Shown here: piece after piece, positions 12,501 to 22,800 of the stretch | Numbering within the stretch: the first letter of the stretch is position 1 | How the letters are laid out: the number at the start of each line of letters is the position of its first letter | Assembly: GCA_945859605.1 (NCBI GenBank) | Contig: OX243828.1 | Location: 22,532,609 to 22,596,608, forward strand | From: Lumbricus rubellus | Taxonomy: Eukaryota; Annelida; Clitellata; Crassiclitellata; Lumbricidae | Direction of reading: 5' to 3' | DNA length: 64,000 nt | Program-made: the position numbers and the translations under genes | Notes under the pieces: model-generated | Seen by the model: only the letters and a program-made list of their open reading frames with translations | The model's database searches: none | What the model was told of the DNA's origin: nothing

Positions 12501-15500
12501 TGTCTGTGAGGAAGGCAACGGGAAACCACCTCACTCATCTCATCTCCAGGGGCATAAAAAGCCAATGAACCTGCCTTCGGGCAGAGAACCATCATCATCA
12601 AGGTGTGTTCACTAAGCACTTCAAGTTAACTAAATTTATGTATATACAGATAAAGTTTGAGATTCAGCCGAGCCATGTCAGTGTGATTTTTTTACTAATC
12701 GTCACAGCCTTTCAATTAAGGTTTTTTGTGTTGCAGGGATTTGTGTTGAACGTCAATTCTGGAAAGGATCTGGCCGATTCGTTGGAGAAAGCCGTGATTC
12801 CTGAGAACCCGTATTTCAATACGATGCTGCGCATCCTGGCGACGCGCTGCATGATGCAGGCCGTCTACTTCTGCAGTGGTTCAGCTGCGGAGGATGAACG
12901 CTTCCATTACGGTCTGGCAACGCCAATTTACACCCACTTCACTTCTCCAATCAGAAGGTAGTTAATAATAATTATAATAATAATAATTATATTGTTTTGA
13001 TCATAAATACCTCGTGTAAAAAAGAATAATATTTTTTTTTAAATAATAATAATAATTATAATAATTTTCGTTCAATTTAAAACTGAGGCACTGGGTGGGA
13101 TTACAAATCATAATATGAGCGAATGCTTACAGGAGTTGAATTTAACTGTTTTGGCAGCCATGCAGGGTGCCATCACATCCACCAAATTGTGGATAGCAAT
13201 TGGTCTATTAAAGAATATTCTTATCTTACTGCTCATTTTGCCAATGCCATCTGCTGAATAAATGACTGAATTGACCCTTTGGGTAGCGGGGGAACAATCT
13301 CAATTATTTGCCTCAATTGGTCCTTCTCTTTCGAATGCACTTTCTCCTTCTGTTTGCTCAACACTTGCACTCTGGGAGTGCTTCTAAATGGTTCAGCACT
13401 TTATAAACATTTCAATACAATACGATAGTGTATGCTATTGAATTAAATTTAATAGATTTTATCCCAGTCATAAATTATATATTTTTTAAATTACAGATAC
13501 TCGGATATTTTGGTTCACCGTTTGTTGGCCGTCGCTCTCGCTGCCGATGCGTCGTATCCTGAACTGCTCGATAAAAACAAAACGCAGGTAGTTTAGAATT
13601 GCATCTTGAGATTTTTATATTGTGAAACTATGTCAAATATCCATTCTGCCTCAAATCCACATTTATGAGTGACTCTGCACAATCATAATGGTCATAATAC
13701 TGAACCATTATGACTGACTTCATGAACAGCTATTGTAATCGTGAATTGATTTCTACTCAGAGGCGCTCTCAACTATAGCGCGGGCACTGTATCGGAGTTT
13801 TTACGTCATGGCACGTGAGCAATTGCGAGTGAAAGACTTGGTCAGGGTCTCTACGTGGCGACTTCAGGTGGATTCAAACCTGCAGCATACCCCTTCAATG
13901 CCGCTTCCCACATGTTGGAATAATGATCGAAACCCACATCATGTTTGTAGCGCTATTCTCTATTATTTTGATTAACTTATTACTTAAGTTGCTACCTTCT
14001 TTAAATGTTTGTTTGATTTCATACTTTACAGTCTAAACGTCTTACTTGCTGAACAATTATTTAAGCCAAGCGTTACCTTTTTGTGTTGACATTAGCTGCA
14101 ACATTGATTAAGAAATCAGTTTATATTATGTATATTAAAGAGAGCAGATGTGATACTTGTCCAAATTTTCTTTGAATTAAGCTGAAAGCTTGGAAAAAAT
14201 TAATAATTAGGAAACCATATTAGTTGCAAGAAAAGTTTTAAATTTTGGTGATTTACTGTTGACATGTTACTTGTAAATAATAATTATAAATAAATATAAT
14301 AATAATAATGAGCTTTAACATTTTTTATTTTGCAGACTGTTTGCATCAATCTGAACTTTCGCCATCGAATGGCACAGTATGCGGGCCGTGCGTCGGTTGG
14401 GCTGCACACTCAGGTAGCGTTTCTGTAATTCACATGATTGGTACTTAACACGTTGGCCGTGAGTCATTTAACACAGCAAATCAGCGGCCAACGTGTTAAG
14501 ACGTATTTCGTCTTACTTGTTAAGACGACCATTTGCGTTAGCCAACCAAGCCTGTGTGAATAAACTTCTAGACTTTATCCATAAATCATCAAAATTTTTG
14601 ATTTTCAATTCTAACATTAAAACTTATTTGTTTAAGATTTACTATGCTTGATTTCTGTGTTTAATAAGTGCCACTGTGCCTGTGTGCAAGATTCGTTGTT
14701 TTGTTTAGGTGCACTACAAATGACAGTTTAATAATAATTACGATACAATAATAATTTAACAGATGCCTCTCAACATTTTAACATAACCTGCACTTTTTCT
14801 TGCTGTTTGCTCTACAATTCTGTCTAGCAGTCTCTCTTCTTCCTTCACTCTTCTCAAAACCTTCTTCTTCTTTCAGGGGCCTTGTGCACTGGGAGTGCTT
14901 CTGAACGGTTCACCCTACTAGAGGTGCTTTATAAATGCTCAAATACAATACAGTAGTCTCTTAAACAGATATACTATTATACCAGCTTAGAAGAATGTTG
15001 TCCATATAAGTGAGCCAGATTTTAACACGTTGACCGCCTACTACGAGTTAACTCGTAGTACAGCCAGTCATTTAACATGGCGTGATCAATGTGTTAAGAG
15101 CCAACTTGTTCACTTTCAGATATTCTTCAAAAACCGAGTGATGGACGAGGAAGGATATATTCTGTTTGTGCGCAAGAATGCTCTACAGATCTTGATACCA
15201 AAGTACGGTCTTGAAGGAACAGTTTATCTGAATGATGAAAAAGCATTCGTCTACGATGAAGAGGTAGGATCTGGATCCATCTTCAGGTCTCTATGTTCTG
15301 TTTCAGATTTTTTATGTTCATTATTTTTTATTTGAAAAAACATTCCTGTTCAATTGAAGAGGTAAGAACCGGACACGTCTACCTTCTGTTGCAGATTTTT
15401 TTACGTTCAATGTATTGTATTTGATCATTATGAAACACTTCTCACAGCATAAACCTTTCAGATGCACTCCCAGTGCAAGGTCCTGGATTATCTATTCTAG

Positions 15501-16557
15501 AATTGTTGCGTTCTCAGTAACAGTGGTGCAGCAAATGAAATGTCTAAAGTTACATGCTTTGAAATTAGTTCAATTACCGGAAATAGAATTGGAAATATTT
15601 CTCCAACTGTGTAAATAAACTAAGGAAGTGTACCATATTCAAGTCGTATGCCTTAGCGTGTTTCCTTGTCTACTGAAATTACACATATGTTTGTTTTCTT
15701 TAGGAAAGCACCGTCACATTCGGAGACATCGTCTTGCATGTGTTTGATCCGGTCACTGTACAGATTAGCATTGACAGTACCAACATACAGCATCAGAAGC
15801 TTTCACTTAAACTTGTCAAACCAGAGGTCAGTTTATCTTCCATTTCATAAATAATACGCATTTGATAACAAGTCATGCTTATTGCTTAATGCTTCCAAGT
15901 GATCCATGATGTAGTGATTAGTGTGCTGGAGAGGTCAAAGTTCAAACCTCCACCAAGGGGAAATTTTGTCACCATTTCTGTTCCATGTGTTCCACTAGCA
16001 AACTCGGCTGTGATGAATACATGGGCAGTAGGCTACTCTGTCCATGGAAAAATGAGATGGTGAAGGATAGGACTAGACACCTGCCTGCCCTTGTATGCCG
16101 AGGCTAAGACAATGAAAGTTGTTAATATTCATATGCGGGTGCGGTGGTGTAGTGGTTGGTTCGGTGCCTTGAAACCGAAGGGTTCCAGGTCCGAATCCAC
16201 CTCAAGCCGCCACGTAGGGACCTGAGCAAGTACTTCACTAGAGCAAGTACTTCACTTGCAATAATTGCAAGTTGCTCATACACTTCAGCATGAAACTCCT
16301 ATGCAGTGTCTGCGCTGTAGTCGGGAGCGCCTCGGAGTAGATGATAGCAAATGCGAGAAATAGATATAAATAAAATATCCATGGTTGCTTAGGGGACTGC
16401 TAGTAACTACAAATTTACTGTATACAATTTTTCTCCTTTGTAGATACCAGGTGTGAGCATTCCATCCAAGCAGAATGTGGCAGAGAACTTGGATCAGTCA
16501 AACAAAGATGCCTCTGCTTCAGTACCCCCTCCATCAAAGAAGCCAAAACGTGCATAA
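508..16557 (+). CDS. DIS3: DIS3 (RRP44) exosome 3'-5' exoribonuclease, 20 exons, 5' end outside window
   Basis: Catalytic subunit of the RNA exosome; family members hydrolyse RNA 3'-5' through an RNB domain and cut internally through an N-terminal PIN domain. Exons read by GT-AG and phase: 508-698, 3040-3113, 3453-3608, 4200-4349, 5060-5200, 5943-6080, 6619-6765, 7106-7222, 7682-7783, 8367-8431, 9763-9847, 10601-10728, 11457-11543, 12055-12211, 12737-12957, 13497-13587, 14336-14413, 15120-15263, 15704-15826, 16444-16557 (stop TAA). They join without frame conflict into about 835 residues, collinear with human DIS3 from roughly residue 128. Visible in order: end of PIN (GESSNDRND), cold-shock domains, RNB active site [17 protein letters not shown] with its metal-binding aspartates, [18 protein letters not shown] loop (here [17 protein letters not shown]), S1 domain (LFVRKN...[10 protein letters not shown]) and a Lys-rich tail ending SKKPKRA. 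The N-terminal half of PIN lies upstream. Introns 4350-5059 and 5201-5942 hold nothing I recognise; most others carry repeats. Confidence 0.96.
836..1015. mobile_element. SINE family 2 copy (AAT-tailed)
   Basis: (AAT)n then AAGGGCGCCTCA and AAAGAGTCCACTGAG, both shared with 57165-57396. In DIS3 intron 508/3040. Confidence 0.55.
1065..2868. repeat. TAGCATTCTAAGTGGATTAGA minisatellite split by the RTE copy
   Basis: Two units at 1070-1115 and about five degenerate units at 2755-2868, roughly 23 bp each. The LINE sits between them with AAGTGGATTAGA on both sides, so it either inserted into the array or mobilised with one end of it. Confidence 0.6.
1117..2750 (+). mobile_element. RTE-clade non-LTR retrotransposon, 5'-truncated, reverse transcriptase ORF 1362-2747
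   Basis: A 461-codon uninterrupted reading frame encodes reverse transcriptase: [55 protein letters not shown] and the catalytic box [10 protein letters not shown], then the RTE-type C-terminal region ([37 protein letters not shown]). This is the arrangement seen in RTE/BovB elements. The N-terminal endonuclease is absent; a stop precedes the frame, so this copy is 5'-truncated. It lies sense in DIS3 intron 508/3040 and is flanked by copies of an AAGTGGATTAGA-containing minisatellite. Confidence 0.85.
2911..2948 (-). mobile_element. SINE family 1 tail fragment
   Basis: TATAGCGCCCCTTCAAGATC followed by CTACTCAGAGGCACT is the antisense 3' tail only. Confidence 0.7.
3171..3452 (+). mobile_element. 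diverged SINE family 1 copy ending in (TATTG)n
   Basis: Head with GGTGGTGTAGCGGG and GGTTCGAATCC; a 60-bp unrelated stretch interrupts the body, and the copy runs into seven TATTG units. The last unit supplies the TAG acceptor of the DIS3 exon at 3453. Confidence 0.7.
3629..3708. mobile_element. TTAA-flanked palindromic MITE (piggyBac-like) 1
   Basis: TTAA, then CCCTTTGAACCCGAAGGG and its inverted match CCGGGTTCAAAGGG, then TTAA. 80 bp; starts 20 bp after the DIS3 exon ending 3608. Confidence 0.75.
3866..4085 (+). mobile_element. SINE family 1, full length
   Basis: tRNA-like head GGTGGTGTAGTGGTGG, body, GGGGCGCTATAACAAGTGCA tail and an ACAA-type 3' end. Sense in a DIS3 intron. Confidence 0.85.
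6298..6480 (+). mobile_element. SINE family 1, 5' and internally shortened
   Basis: B box GGTTCGAATCC is intact; the A box is lost and the body shortened; tail GGGGCGCTATAGC. Confidence 0.75.
7838..8150. mobile_element. CAGTGGTTCC-type hAT MITE, left end degraded
   Basis: GTGGCCTGCCAGGCCT-like start and GGTTGGGAACCACTG end; matches 19512-19803 and 21283-21582. Confidence 0.65.
8638..8842 (-). mobile_element. SINE family 1, full length
   Basis: Antisense in a DIS3 intron: tail GTGCACTTGTTATAGCGCCC first, B box complement GGATTCGAACC, A box complement near 8827. An ATGT microsatellite flanks the tail. Confidence 0.85.
9314..9609. mobile_element. hAT-like MITE with 8-bp target duplication
   Basis: Inverted ends CAGGGCCGGATTAAG and CTTAATCCGGCCCTG, flanked by perfect TCTCTGAG duplications (9306-9313 and 9610-9617). 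296 bp in a DIS3 intron. Confidence 0.88.
9960..10004 (-). mobile_element. SINE tail fragment
   Basis: TTATATAGCGCCCCTTCAAG plus CTACTCAGAGGCGCTCCCA only. Confidence 0.65.
10115..10200 (+). mobile_element. tRNA-like SINE head
   Basis: A-box-like TGGTTAACACGCTGG and B-box-like GAGTTCGAGCCCC about 45 bp apart; no clear body. Too diverged to be a working tRNA gene. Confidence 0.4.
10406..10541 (-). mobile_element. SINE family 1, head missing
   Basis: Antisense tail and body to the 'GCCCAAGGTCCCTACT' point; the tRNA head is truncated. Confidence 0.8.
10749..10895. mobile_element. TTAA-flanked MITE 2, interrupted by another
   Basis: Ends TTAACCCTTTACCCGTT and AACGGGTAAAGGGTTAA. Same family as 18125-18191 (shared AGAATATCCGCT). 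Starts 20 bp after the DIS3 exon ending 10728. Confidence 0.78.
10797..10867. mobile_element. TTAA-flanked MITE 3, nested inside MITE 2
   Basis: TTAACCCTTTAATGCCGG and CGGCATTAAAGGGTTAA ends, 71 bp, inserted at a TTAA of the host element. Confidence 0.8.
10920..11115 (+). mobile_element. SINE-like repeat family 5, copy 1
   Basis: About 190 bp related to the stretches at 13085-13262 (inverted) and 34796-34985; shared blocks include CGGCCTTCCATTCGGCAGAT and the GCCAAACAGTTAAATTCGAC region. The 5' part resembles a degenerate tRNA. Confidence 0.6.
11689..11891 (-). mobile_element. SINE family 1, full length
   Basis: Antisense: TATAGCGCCCCTTCATGC tail, GGATTCGAACC B box, CACTACACCACTGCGTCCC head. 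Confidence 0.85.
12318..12600 (+). mobile_element. tRNA-related SINE with RTE-LINE tail (family 4)
   Basis: A-box-like TAGTTAGCTACACCGG and B-box-like GGTTCAAGGCC, a ~170-bp body, then AACCTGCCTTCGGGCAGAGA and (CAT)n. The final 25 bp match the 3' UTR of the LINE piece at 53185-53530. Confidence 0.65.
13085..13262 (-). mobile_element. SINE-like repeat family 5, copy 2
   Basis: Reverse complement carries GCAGATGGCATTGGCAAAAT and CTGCCAAAACAGTTAAATTC, as in the 10920 copy. Confidence 0.55.
13751..13897 (-). mobile_element. SINE family 1, truncated at both ends
   Basis: Antisense body from CTACTCAGAGGCGCTC to a mutated B box (GATTCAAACCTGCAG). Confidence 0.8.
14445..14499. mobile_element. TTAA-flanked MITE 4 (CACGTTGGCCG type)
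   Basis: TTAACACGTTGGCCG and CGGCCAACGTGTTAA, 55 bp, 31 bp after the DIS3 exon ending 14413. Confidence 0.75.
15022..15097. mobile_element. TTAA-flanked MITE 5 (CACGTTGACCGC type)
   Basis: TTAACACGTTGACCGCC to ATCAATGTGTTAA, with a perfect internal palindrome TACGAGTTAACTCGTA; ends 22 bp before the DIS3 exon at 15120. Confidence 0.72.
16136..16358 (+). mobile_element. SINE family 1, with a 20-bp internal duplication
   Basis: Head GGTGCGGTGGTGTAGTGG, B box GGTCCGAATCC, and a doubled AGCAAGTACTTCACT segment at 16226-16257. In the last DIS3 intron. Confidence 0.85.
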
Positions 16558-16864
16558 ACTACACCAACTAGAATCTATGAACAGTTACTAACTTTTTATG
16601 CAAAAACTGAACCACTTGTTGTACGGTTGCGATGTTATTACGTTAATTTTCTTCTCCGATATAAATTCATCAGAAACAATCACAGCATACCACAAAATAT
16701 CTGTTTTCAACTATAAATGTTGACTGAATGTGCAGCCATGAATTTAAAACTGTCCGCAACAGATCATCCACTTGAGTCCTTCTTATTATCACTGATAAAA
16801 TTGACAGTATTAACATACTGCAAAAAATAGGTTTCCACATTTTAGATCTCGTTAAAAAATTAAT

Positions 16865-19800
16865 TTAAGAGGTGGCTTGAATCGTGTTGATTATGTCGGC
16901 ATAGTGTGATCCAAAGACGGCTTGATTATACGCGATCAGCCGCACAAACTGTCCGCACGCTTGACTAACTTCTTCAGCAACTGCGCTGAATCCAGCCGGA
17001 ATCTGCAGGTCTCTGCCCTGTTGTGGGTTTGCAATGATGGTTGAAATGAAACCAAACAAACGTGATTCTAAAAAGATAGAAAACGTTGATAAATTATTAT
17101 TGATTTTTGCAATGATGGTTGAAATGAAACCAAACAAACGTGACTAAAAAGATAGAAAACGTCGATAAATTATCGAGTTTTTTATATGGTGCACCGTTCA
17201 AGATAATCCACTCTGTAGCGCTTCCAGTCCAACCACGGCTAAATAAGTCAGTAAGTGCGAAAGGCACCATAGTCATGTGACCTCTGGGCACCAGGCAGAG
17301 TGCTACAGGGAGCCCATTCCAGGTTCTTTGGCCAACCATTGAGAAAGAGTGCAGCTGCTTAACCCTTTACCGACCGAAGATATAGTATTCTACATACCAT
17401 TAACTACATTTTGGTCGGTAAAGGGTTAAAAGTAGTCCACAAGCAAGGGACTAAGAGTTCAGCTTGATCAGCCAATCGGATGGCAGATGTTATGGGACGT
17501 TATGTTATGAGCAGGTGATGTGTCATATCCTAAATCAAACATGTTCATTTATTCATTCACTCATTCTGAGCATCAACAAATGATTCCTAAACATCTGGCA
17601 TTTTGGAATAATTCAGAACAACTATAAACCATAACCAACAATAGAATCACTATCAAGTGAACAATAATGCTCAAAATCAGAAATTGGCAAAAATTAACCA
17701 ATCTGGGATGCTTTGCCTGCTTAGGTCCCTCTCTATGGAATGAACTTCCACCATCAGTGCACTCCGCCTTTCTCTCTGGTAGTTTTTCCTCATCTTTCTC
17801 TCCCCTCAATTACTGACTCTTCTTTCATGGTCAGTCGCAGTGGGTGCGCTTCTGAAAGGCTTTTGCTGAGAGCACTTTATAAATGGTTTATACAATATAT
17901 ATTGAGTGTAAATACTACACATTCATTCATTTGTTCGGAAACTTAGCACCCCTTCAAGGAAACTACTCGGAGGCGCTCCCGACTCCAGTGAGCCAAAAAG
18001 AACAGTTTTAAGTTTAGCGACAAAGGATTCTAGTAGAGTTCCTGGGTATAGACGTAGCTCTAAAGGAATAATATATGCTATTGACATATATAATTTGTGC
18101 AGATTTTGCCAGCAAAGTGCTTTATTAACCCTTTGCCCGTTCATTTTTCCCGTTAAGCGGATATTCTCGGGGCAAACCTGTAAAGGGTTAATATCTGGAT
18201 GCGAGTCATGGTACATACTCATGAGTTTGAAGATGGAATTGTCCGGTGATATGATGGCCAAGATTTGCCCTTTCAGCAATTTCTCCTGCTCTGGGGTCAT
18301 TCGTCGTAGGGTATGCTCTTCCAGACATTGGTTCACTTCTTTGTTTACTTGTTCTGCAACACTGGCCATTGCTTCAGGAAGTTGGCTGTAACAGATCACT
18401 CAACCACATGTACATAATATGTATCAAAACGCTTACTGTAGCACTTATGATAATACACAATATAACGGTACCTTCGTGACATTACTGTAAGGCGCTCGTT
18501 CATTCATCCAACAGACTTGATCTCTTGGTTACTTTAGACCTGCTATGGCTCAGTCTTGATCATTTGCCTCAATTGGTCCTTCTCTTTATTGTATTGTATT
18601 GTCTTTATTGTATTGTATTGTATTGTATTGTATCAAAACATTTATAATTCTCTTTGGAATGCGCTTTCTCCTGCTCGCTCTGCAATTCTGTCTAGCAATC
18701 TCTTCTTCCTTCCCTCTTGCTTCTTCTCATGGGCCTTTCACACTGGGAGCACTTCTGAATGGTTCATCCTACCTACCAGAGGCGCTTTATAAATGCTTAA
18801 CTTAAATACAATACAATTACGGTGTTGTTGTTTTAGCCCTATTTTGAATCAATTGACTGTTGGTGGTGACAAATACCACGTGATAATATTCTATGCGAAT
18901 TGCCCAGCAACCATGAAACTAGATACCAGTTACCATATACAGAAATTATTGCTGGAACTTGAAGATTGCTGTGCGCTGCTGAACACAAATGATGTCGTCC
19001 ATCTTGCAAAGAAGAATTGGTGTGCAACGCTCTAATGGAGTAAAACTAATGTTTTACTTTACGACTGATAATCATGTACCTAGCACTTCCCGTTCATGTA
19101 GTGGAGCTGTATAAATTACAAATACTTGCATTGCAATTACTTAGCTGTATAAATTACAATTACTTAGCTGTGTAAACTACAATTACTTACAAAAGTTGAG
19201 CTTTATACATGCCATTTTAAACCTGCACTTTTACCTTTCGGTCACGCCATTCGTAAGGATGTCGATGCGAGTTTTCAGTTTTTGTTTGAGTTCTGCAATG
19301 CCTGTGATGGCCTGTCCCACGGTGTTGTAAGTGACAATAAGGATGGAAGACATGAGCACAAGCCAACCGACTTTGTTGCGTAGATCAAGGAAGCGCTGCT
19401 GATCTATCAGAAGCGTCTGAAACACAGCAGTATCTTGTCAATACGAAATTACACATTGAATGCCTTCTGGACATTCCGACAAACTGCTATCACATGTATA
19501 GATCTATATAGCAGTGGTTTCCAACCCATGGCACGCGCGATAAAAGTGGCCTGCCAGGCCTAAAAAAAAGAATTTACAAAGATAAATGAAAAATATGACA
19601 ATTTGGACAGGATAGAAGACACAAATATTCTCTATTACAAATTATTTTATTTTGACGTCTATAAATAACATCAAAGATTCTGTTTTGATTCAATTACAAC
19701 CATTTTATACGCTTTTAGTTAATTAAATTTTAGTTTTGTGGCCCCTTAATGTCCTCCAACATAGAAAAAGTGCCTTAAAGCCAAAAAAGGTTAGGAACCA

Positions 19801-22800
19801 TTGATCTATACAAAGCCTTTCACAGAATGACTGTTCAGAGGTGCTGTGTAACGTAACAAATAGCAAATGGCTACAATTGACGGTAATTAGTTGAATGTAC
19901 AGCTGAACCGCTTACTTCTGGAAAGACATTATGTTGTTCATCCCATTCCAGCAGCTCCATGTAGGCTGTATTCATGATTTCTTTGTATTGTTTTCTGGGG
20001 CTTTGCGGGCCCGACGATTCAGGCAGAGCTGACGCTGAAGCGCCGGAAGCCGAGGCAGTAGAAGACGAGGCGCTGGCACTTGGAACTTGACCTTGACTCT
20101 GCACCTTTGCTGCACTTCTCGAGAGCCAATCCTTTGTGAAGAGAAGACCATCGATGCCATTTTCTATAACGAAATCACCACAGCACCATATGAATGTGTA
20201 TGTATGAGCACTTGTTATAACGCCAATTCAAGGTTTACTACTCAGAGGCACTCCCGACTACAGCGCAAACACTGAATCTGAGTTTCACGCCAAAGTGCGT
20301 GAGCAACTGCGAGTGAAGGACTTGCTCAGGGTCCCTATGTGGTGACGGCTTGAGGTGGATTCGAACCCGCAACCTTCCTGCTCCAAGGCGCTGAACATAC
20401 CCCTACACCACCGTGCCTCACGTCTACATATGAATGACAAAATCTGGCACAAATTCACATACATCAAGTGTTTCAAACTCAAACGTTAGTTGACTGTTAA
20501 AGTCATAAATTGACTTAAATAAATTATCCTCAATTACAGGAAAATAACTTATTGATCAATTATTCGCCAATTTTCATCTAAATGTCACAACCACAAGCAA
20601 AAAAAGTAATTTCCTAAAAATGGCTGATCAGGTTCATATTATTATACATACTATTTTGCAATTTGTGCACATAAATCATAGATTATTATGCATACAGTAT
20701 TATAATTATTAGTTAATTATAATTATTATTTATAATATGCATACAATATTAAAAATTATAATCTTACAAATTTACATCCGTAGTTTGCAAGTCATACTAC
20801 AAATCCCATTACTGCTGACCTACAAACAACTGAACACAAAGCTCCCTGTTATCCTTCGTCAAATACCTATTGGCCTTTCTACTTCATTTCTTTCTCTTCT
20901 TAAGGCTGTTTTATTTGACCGGGGGGTTGGACTGGGAGCGCTCCTGAGTACAAACCTTGAAGAAGCACTATATCAAATTCTCAGTAAATAAATAAATAAC
21001 AAGAAGCAGTGTCCTACACCAGACAGGTATTTCACTTGTTGAGTTTGCATTACAAGACACAATGGCTAAATAGCCGTTAACAGTAAGCAAACCTTGCTGT
21101 GTCTTGAGTACTTCTTTAAACTTTTCTTTTTCGTAGGCAACGGAGTGCTGTTGTACGTACGGTCTCACTGCGTCTATCGTGAAGTTCACCATGTCTAACT
21201 TCATTAGATTTAAAACTCGAAAGATTTCCCTGCAGCAGAAATTACAGTCCGATTAGATTTGTATAAACATGCGTCCACTTAGAAACCAGGCTTAAAAAAT
21301 GGCCCTCATCTCACAAAGATTTAACAAATATATATGAAAAATTGACAATTTGGATAGGATAGAGCACATTTTTATTTTCTGTTACAAATTATTTTATTTT
21401 GATGTCTATAAATAACATCAGAATTCTATTTTTAATCCCCAATTATAACAATTTTATGCGCTTTTAATTAATAAATTTTAGCTTTGTGGCCCTCTAATGC
21501 CATTCAGCTAAGAAAAGGTGGCCCTCATCTCCTCCAGCTTCGAAAAAGTGGCCCTAAAGTCCAAAAAGGTTTGGAACCACTGGTTTAGGCAGACTTACTT
21601 GTAGATGGGAACTATGCCAGACAATTGTTTCAGGGCCACAATCTCTTCATCACGAACCGGAGCGCACAGCCTCGCCATGTTGCCGATGATGTAGTTGGCA
21701 TAGTAATCTATGTCGAGAGCACCGTGCTCGGCCTTCTGCTCGATCAGAGTCATGTCGAGCACTTCTTCGATGTTCTCACGTAATCGCTGATGTTGAGGTA
21801 GCAGAAGCTCCAAAAGATTCTATCACAAGAGAGAAACATACACGACGTCTCATACCAAGTCATATCGGTCAAGTCTCATGGGCAAAGTCTCAAGGGCAAA
21901 GTCTCAAGGGCAAAGTCTCATGTGCAAAGTCTCATGGGCAAAGTCTCGTGGACCAAGTCTCACGAGCCAAGACTCATGATTCAACAAGTCTCATAGTCCA
22001 AGTCCCATGGACCAAGTTGTATGCATAATTGTTACATTTTTTAAATATTTGTTTATGGATAACCGATACTGATAAACACGCCACGACCAGGTACAAAAAG
22101 CAATTGATCTAATAGGAATATAATTATGCCTGAGATTGTCTGTGCCCATGTATATTTAATTTACCTGAGGGTGAGTGTAGGAGATTACATAAAGAATGAG
22201 ATAAAGATTACCAATTTTTGTTCATACACAAGGTTCAAGAGATTAGATAATCATTGGTGTTATCCATAGCATCCAATATCATAACATTGCCTAGCAATGA
22301 CACACTGTTCAGTGTGCCTCTTTACATTAAAAACACAATACATGGCACTCAGAAGTGAATTCAGATTTAACTCAGTCTCAGAGTGGATAACTTGAATATA
22401 CATTTCCATACTTTATCAATAGCCGGCTTTATTGCAATACAAAGTTAACAGGAAGACTAGATCAAAGAGAAGTTGCTGTAAACGCCAAGTCCTGACCTCT
22501 TTGACCTCTAGCAAGAGCACAAACGCATGACTGTAGTCGGGCGGATCTTCTCGCAGCTTCTCCTCCAGCACATCCCAGAATGCCTTGTGCATCACCTCCC
22601 TCACTTTGTGTTCTATGCTAGAATTTTCACCCAACACAACGAAAAACATAGTGCTCAATCAATTTTCAGTTATCAGTTCCTGTGCATACACAACATCAGC
22701 TAATAAAAAAAGCACATAGCAATCAGTCAAACTACATGTAAGATAAGTTTCATATCATCAGATCCAGTACACACACAACATCAGCTATACTGGAATATTC

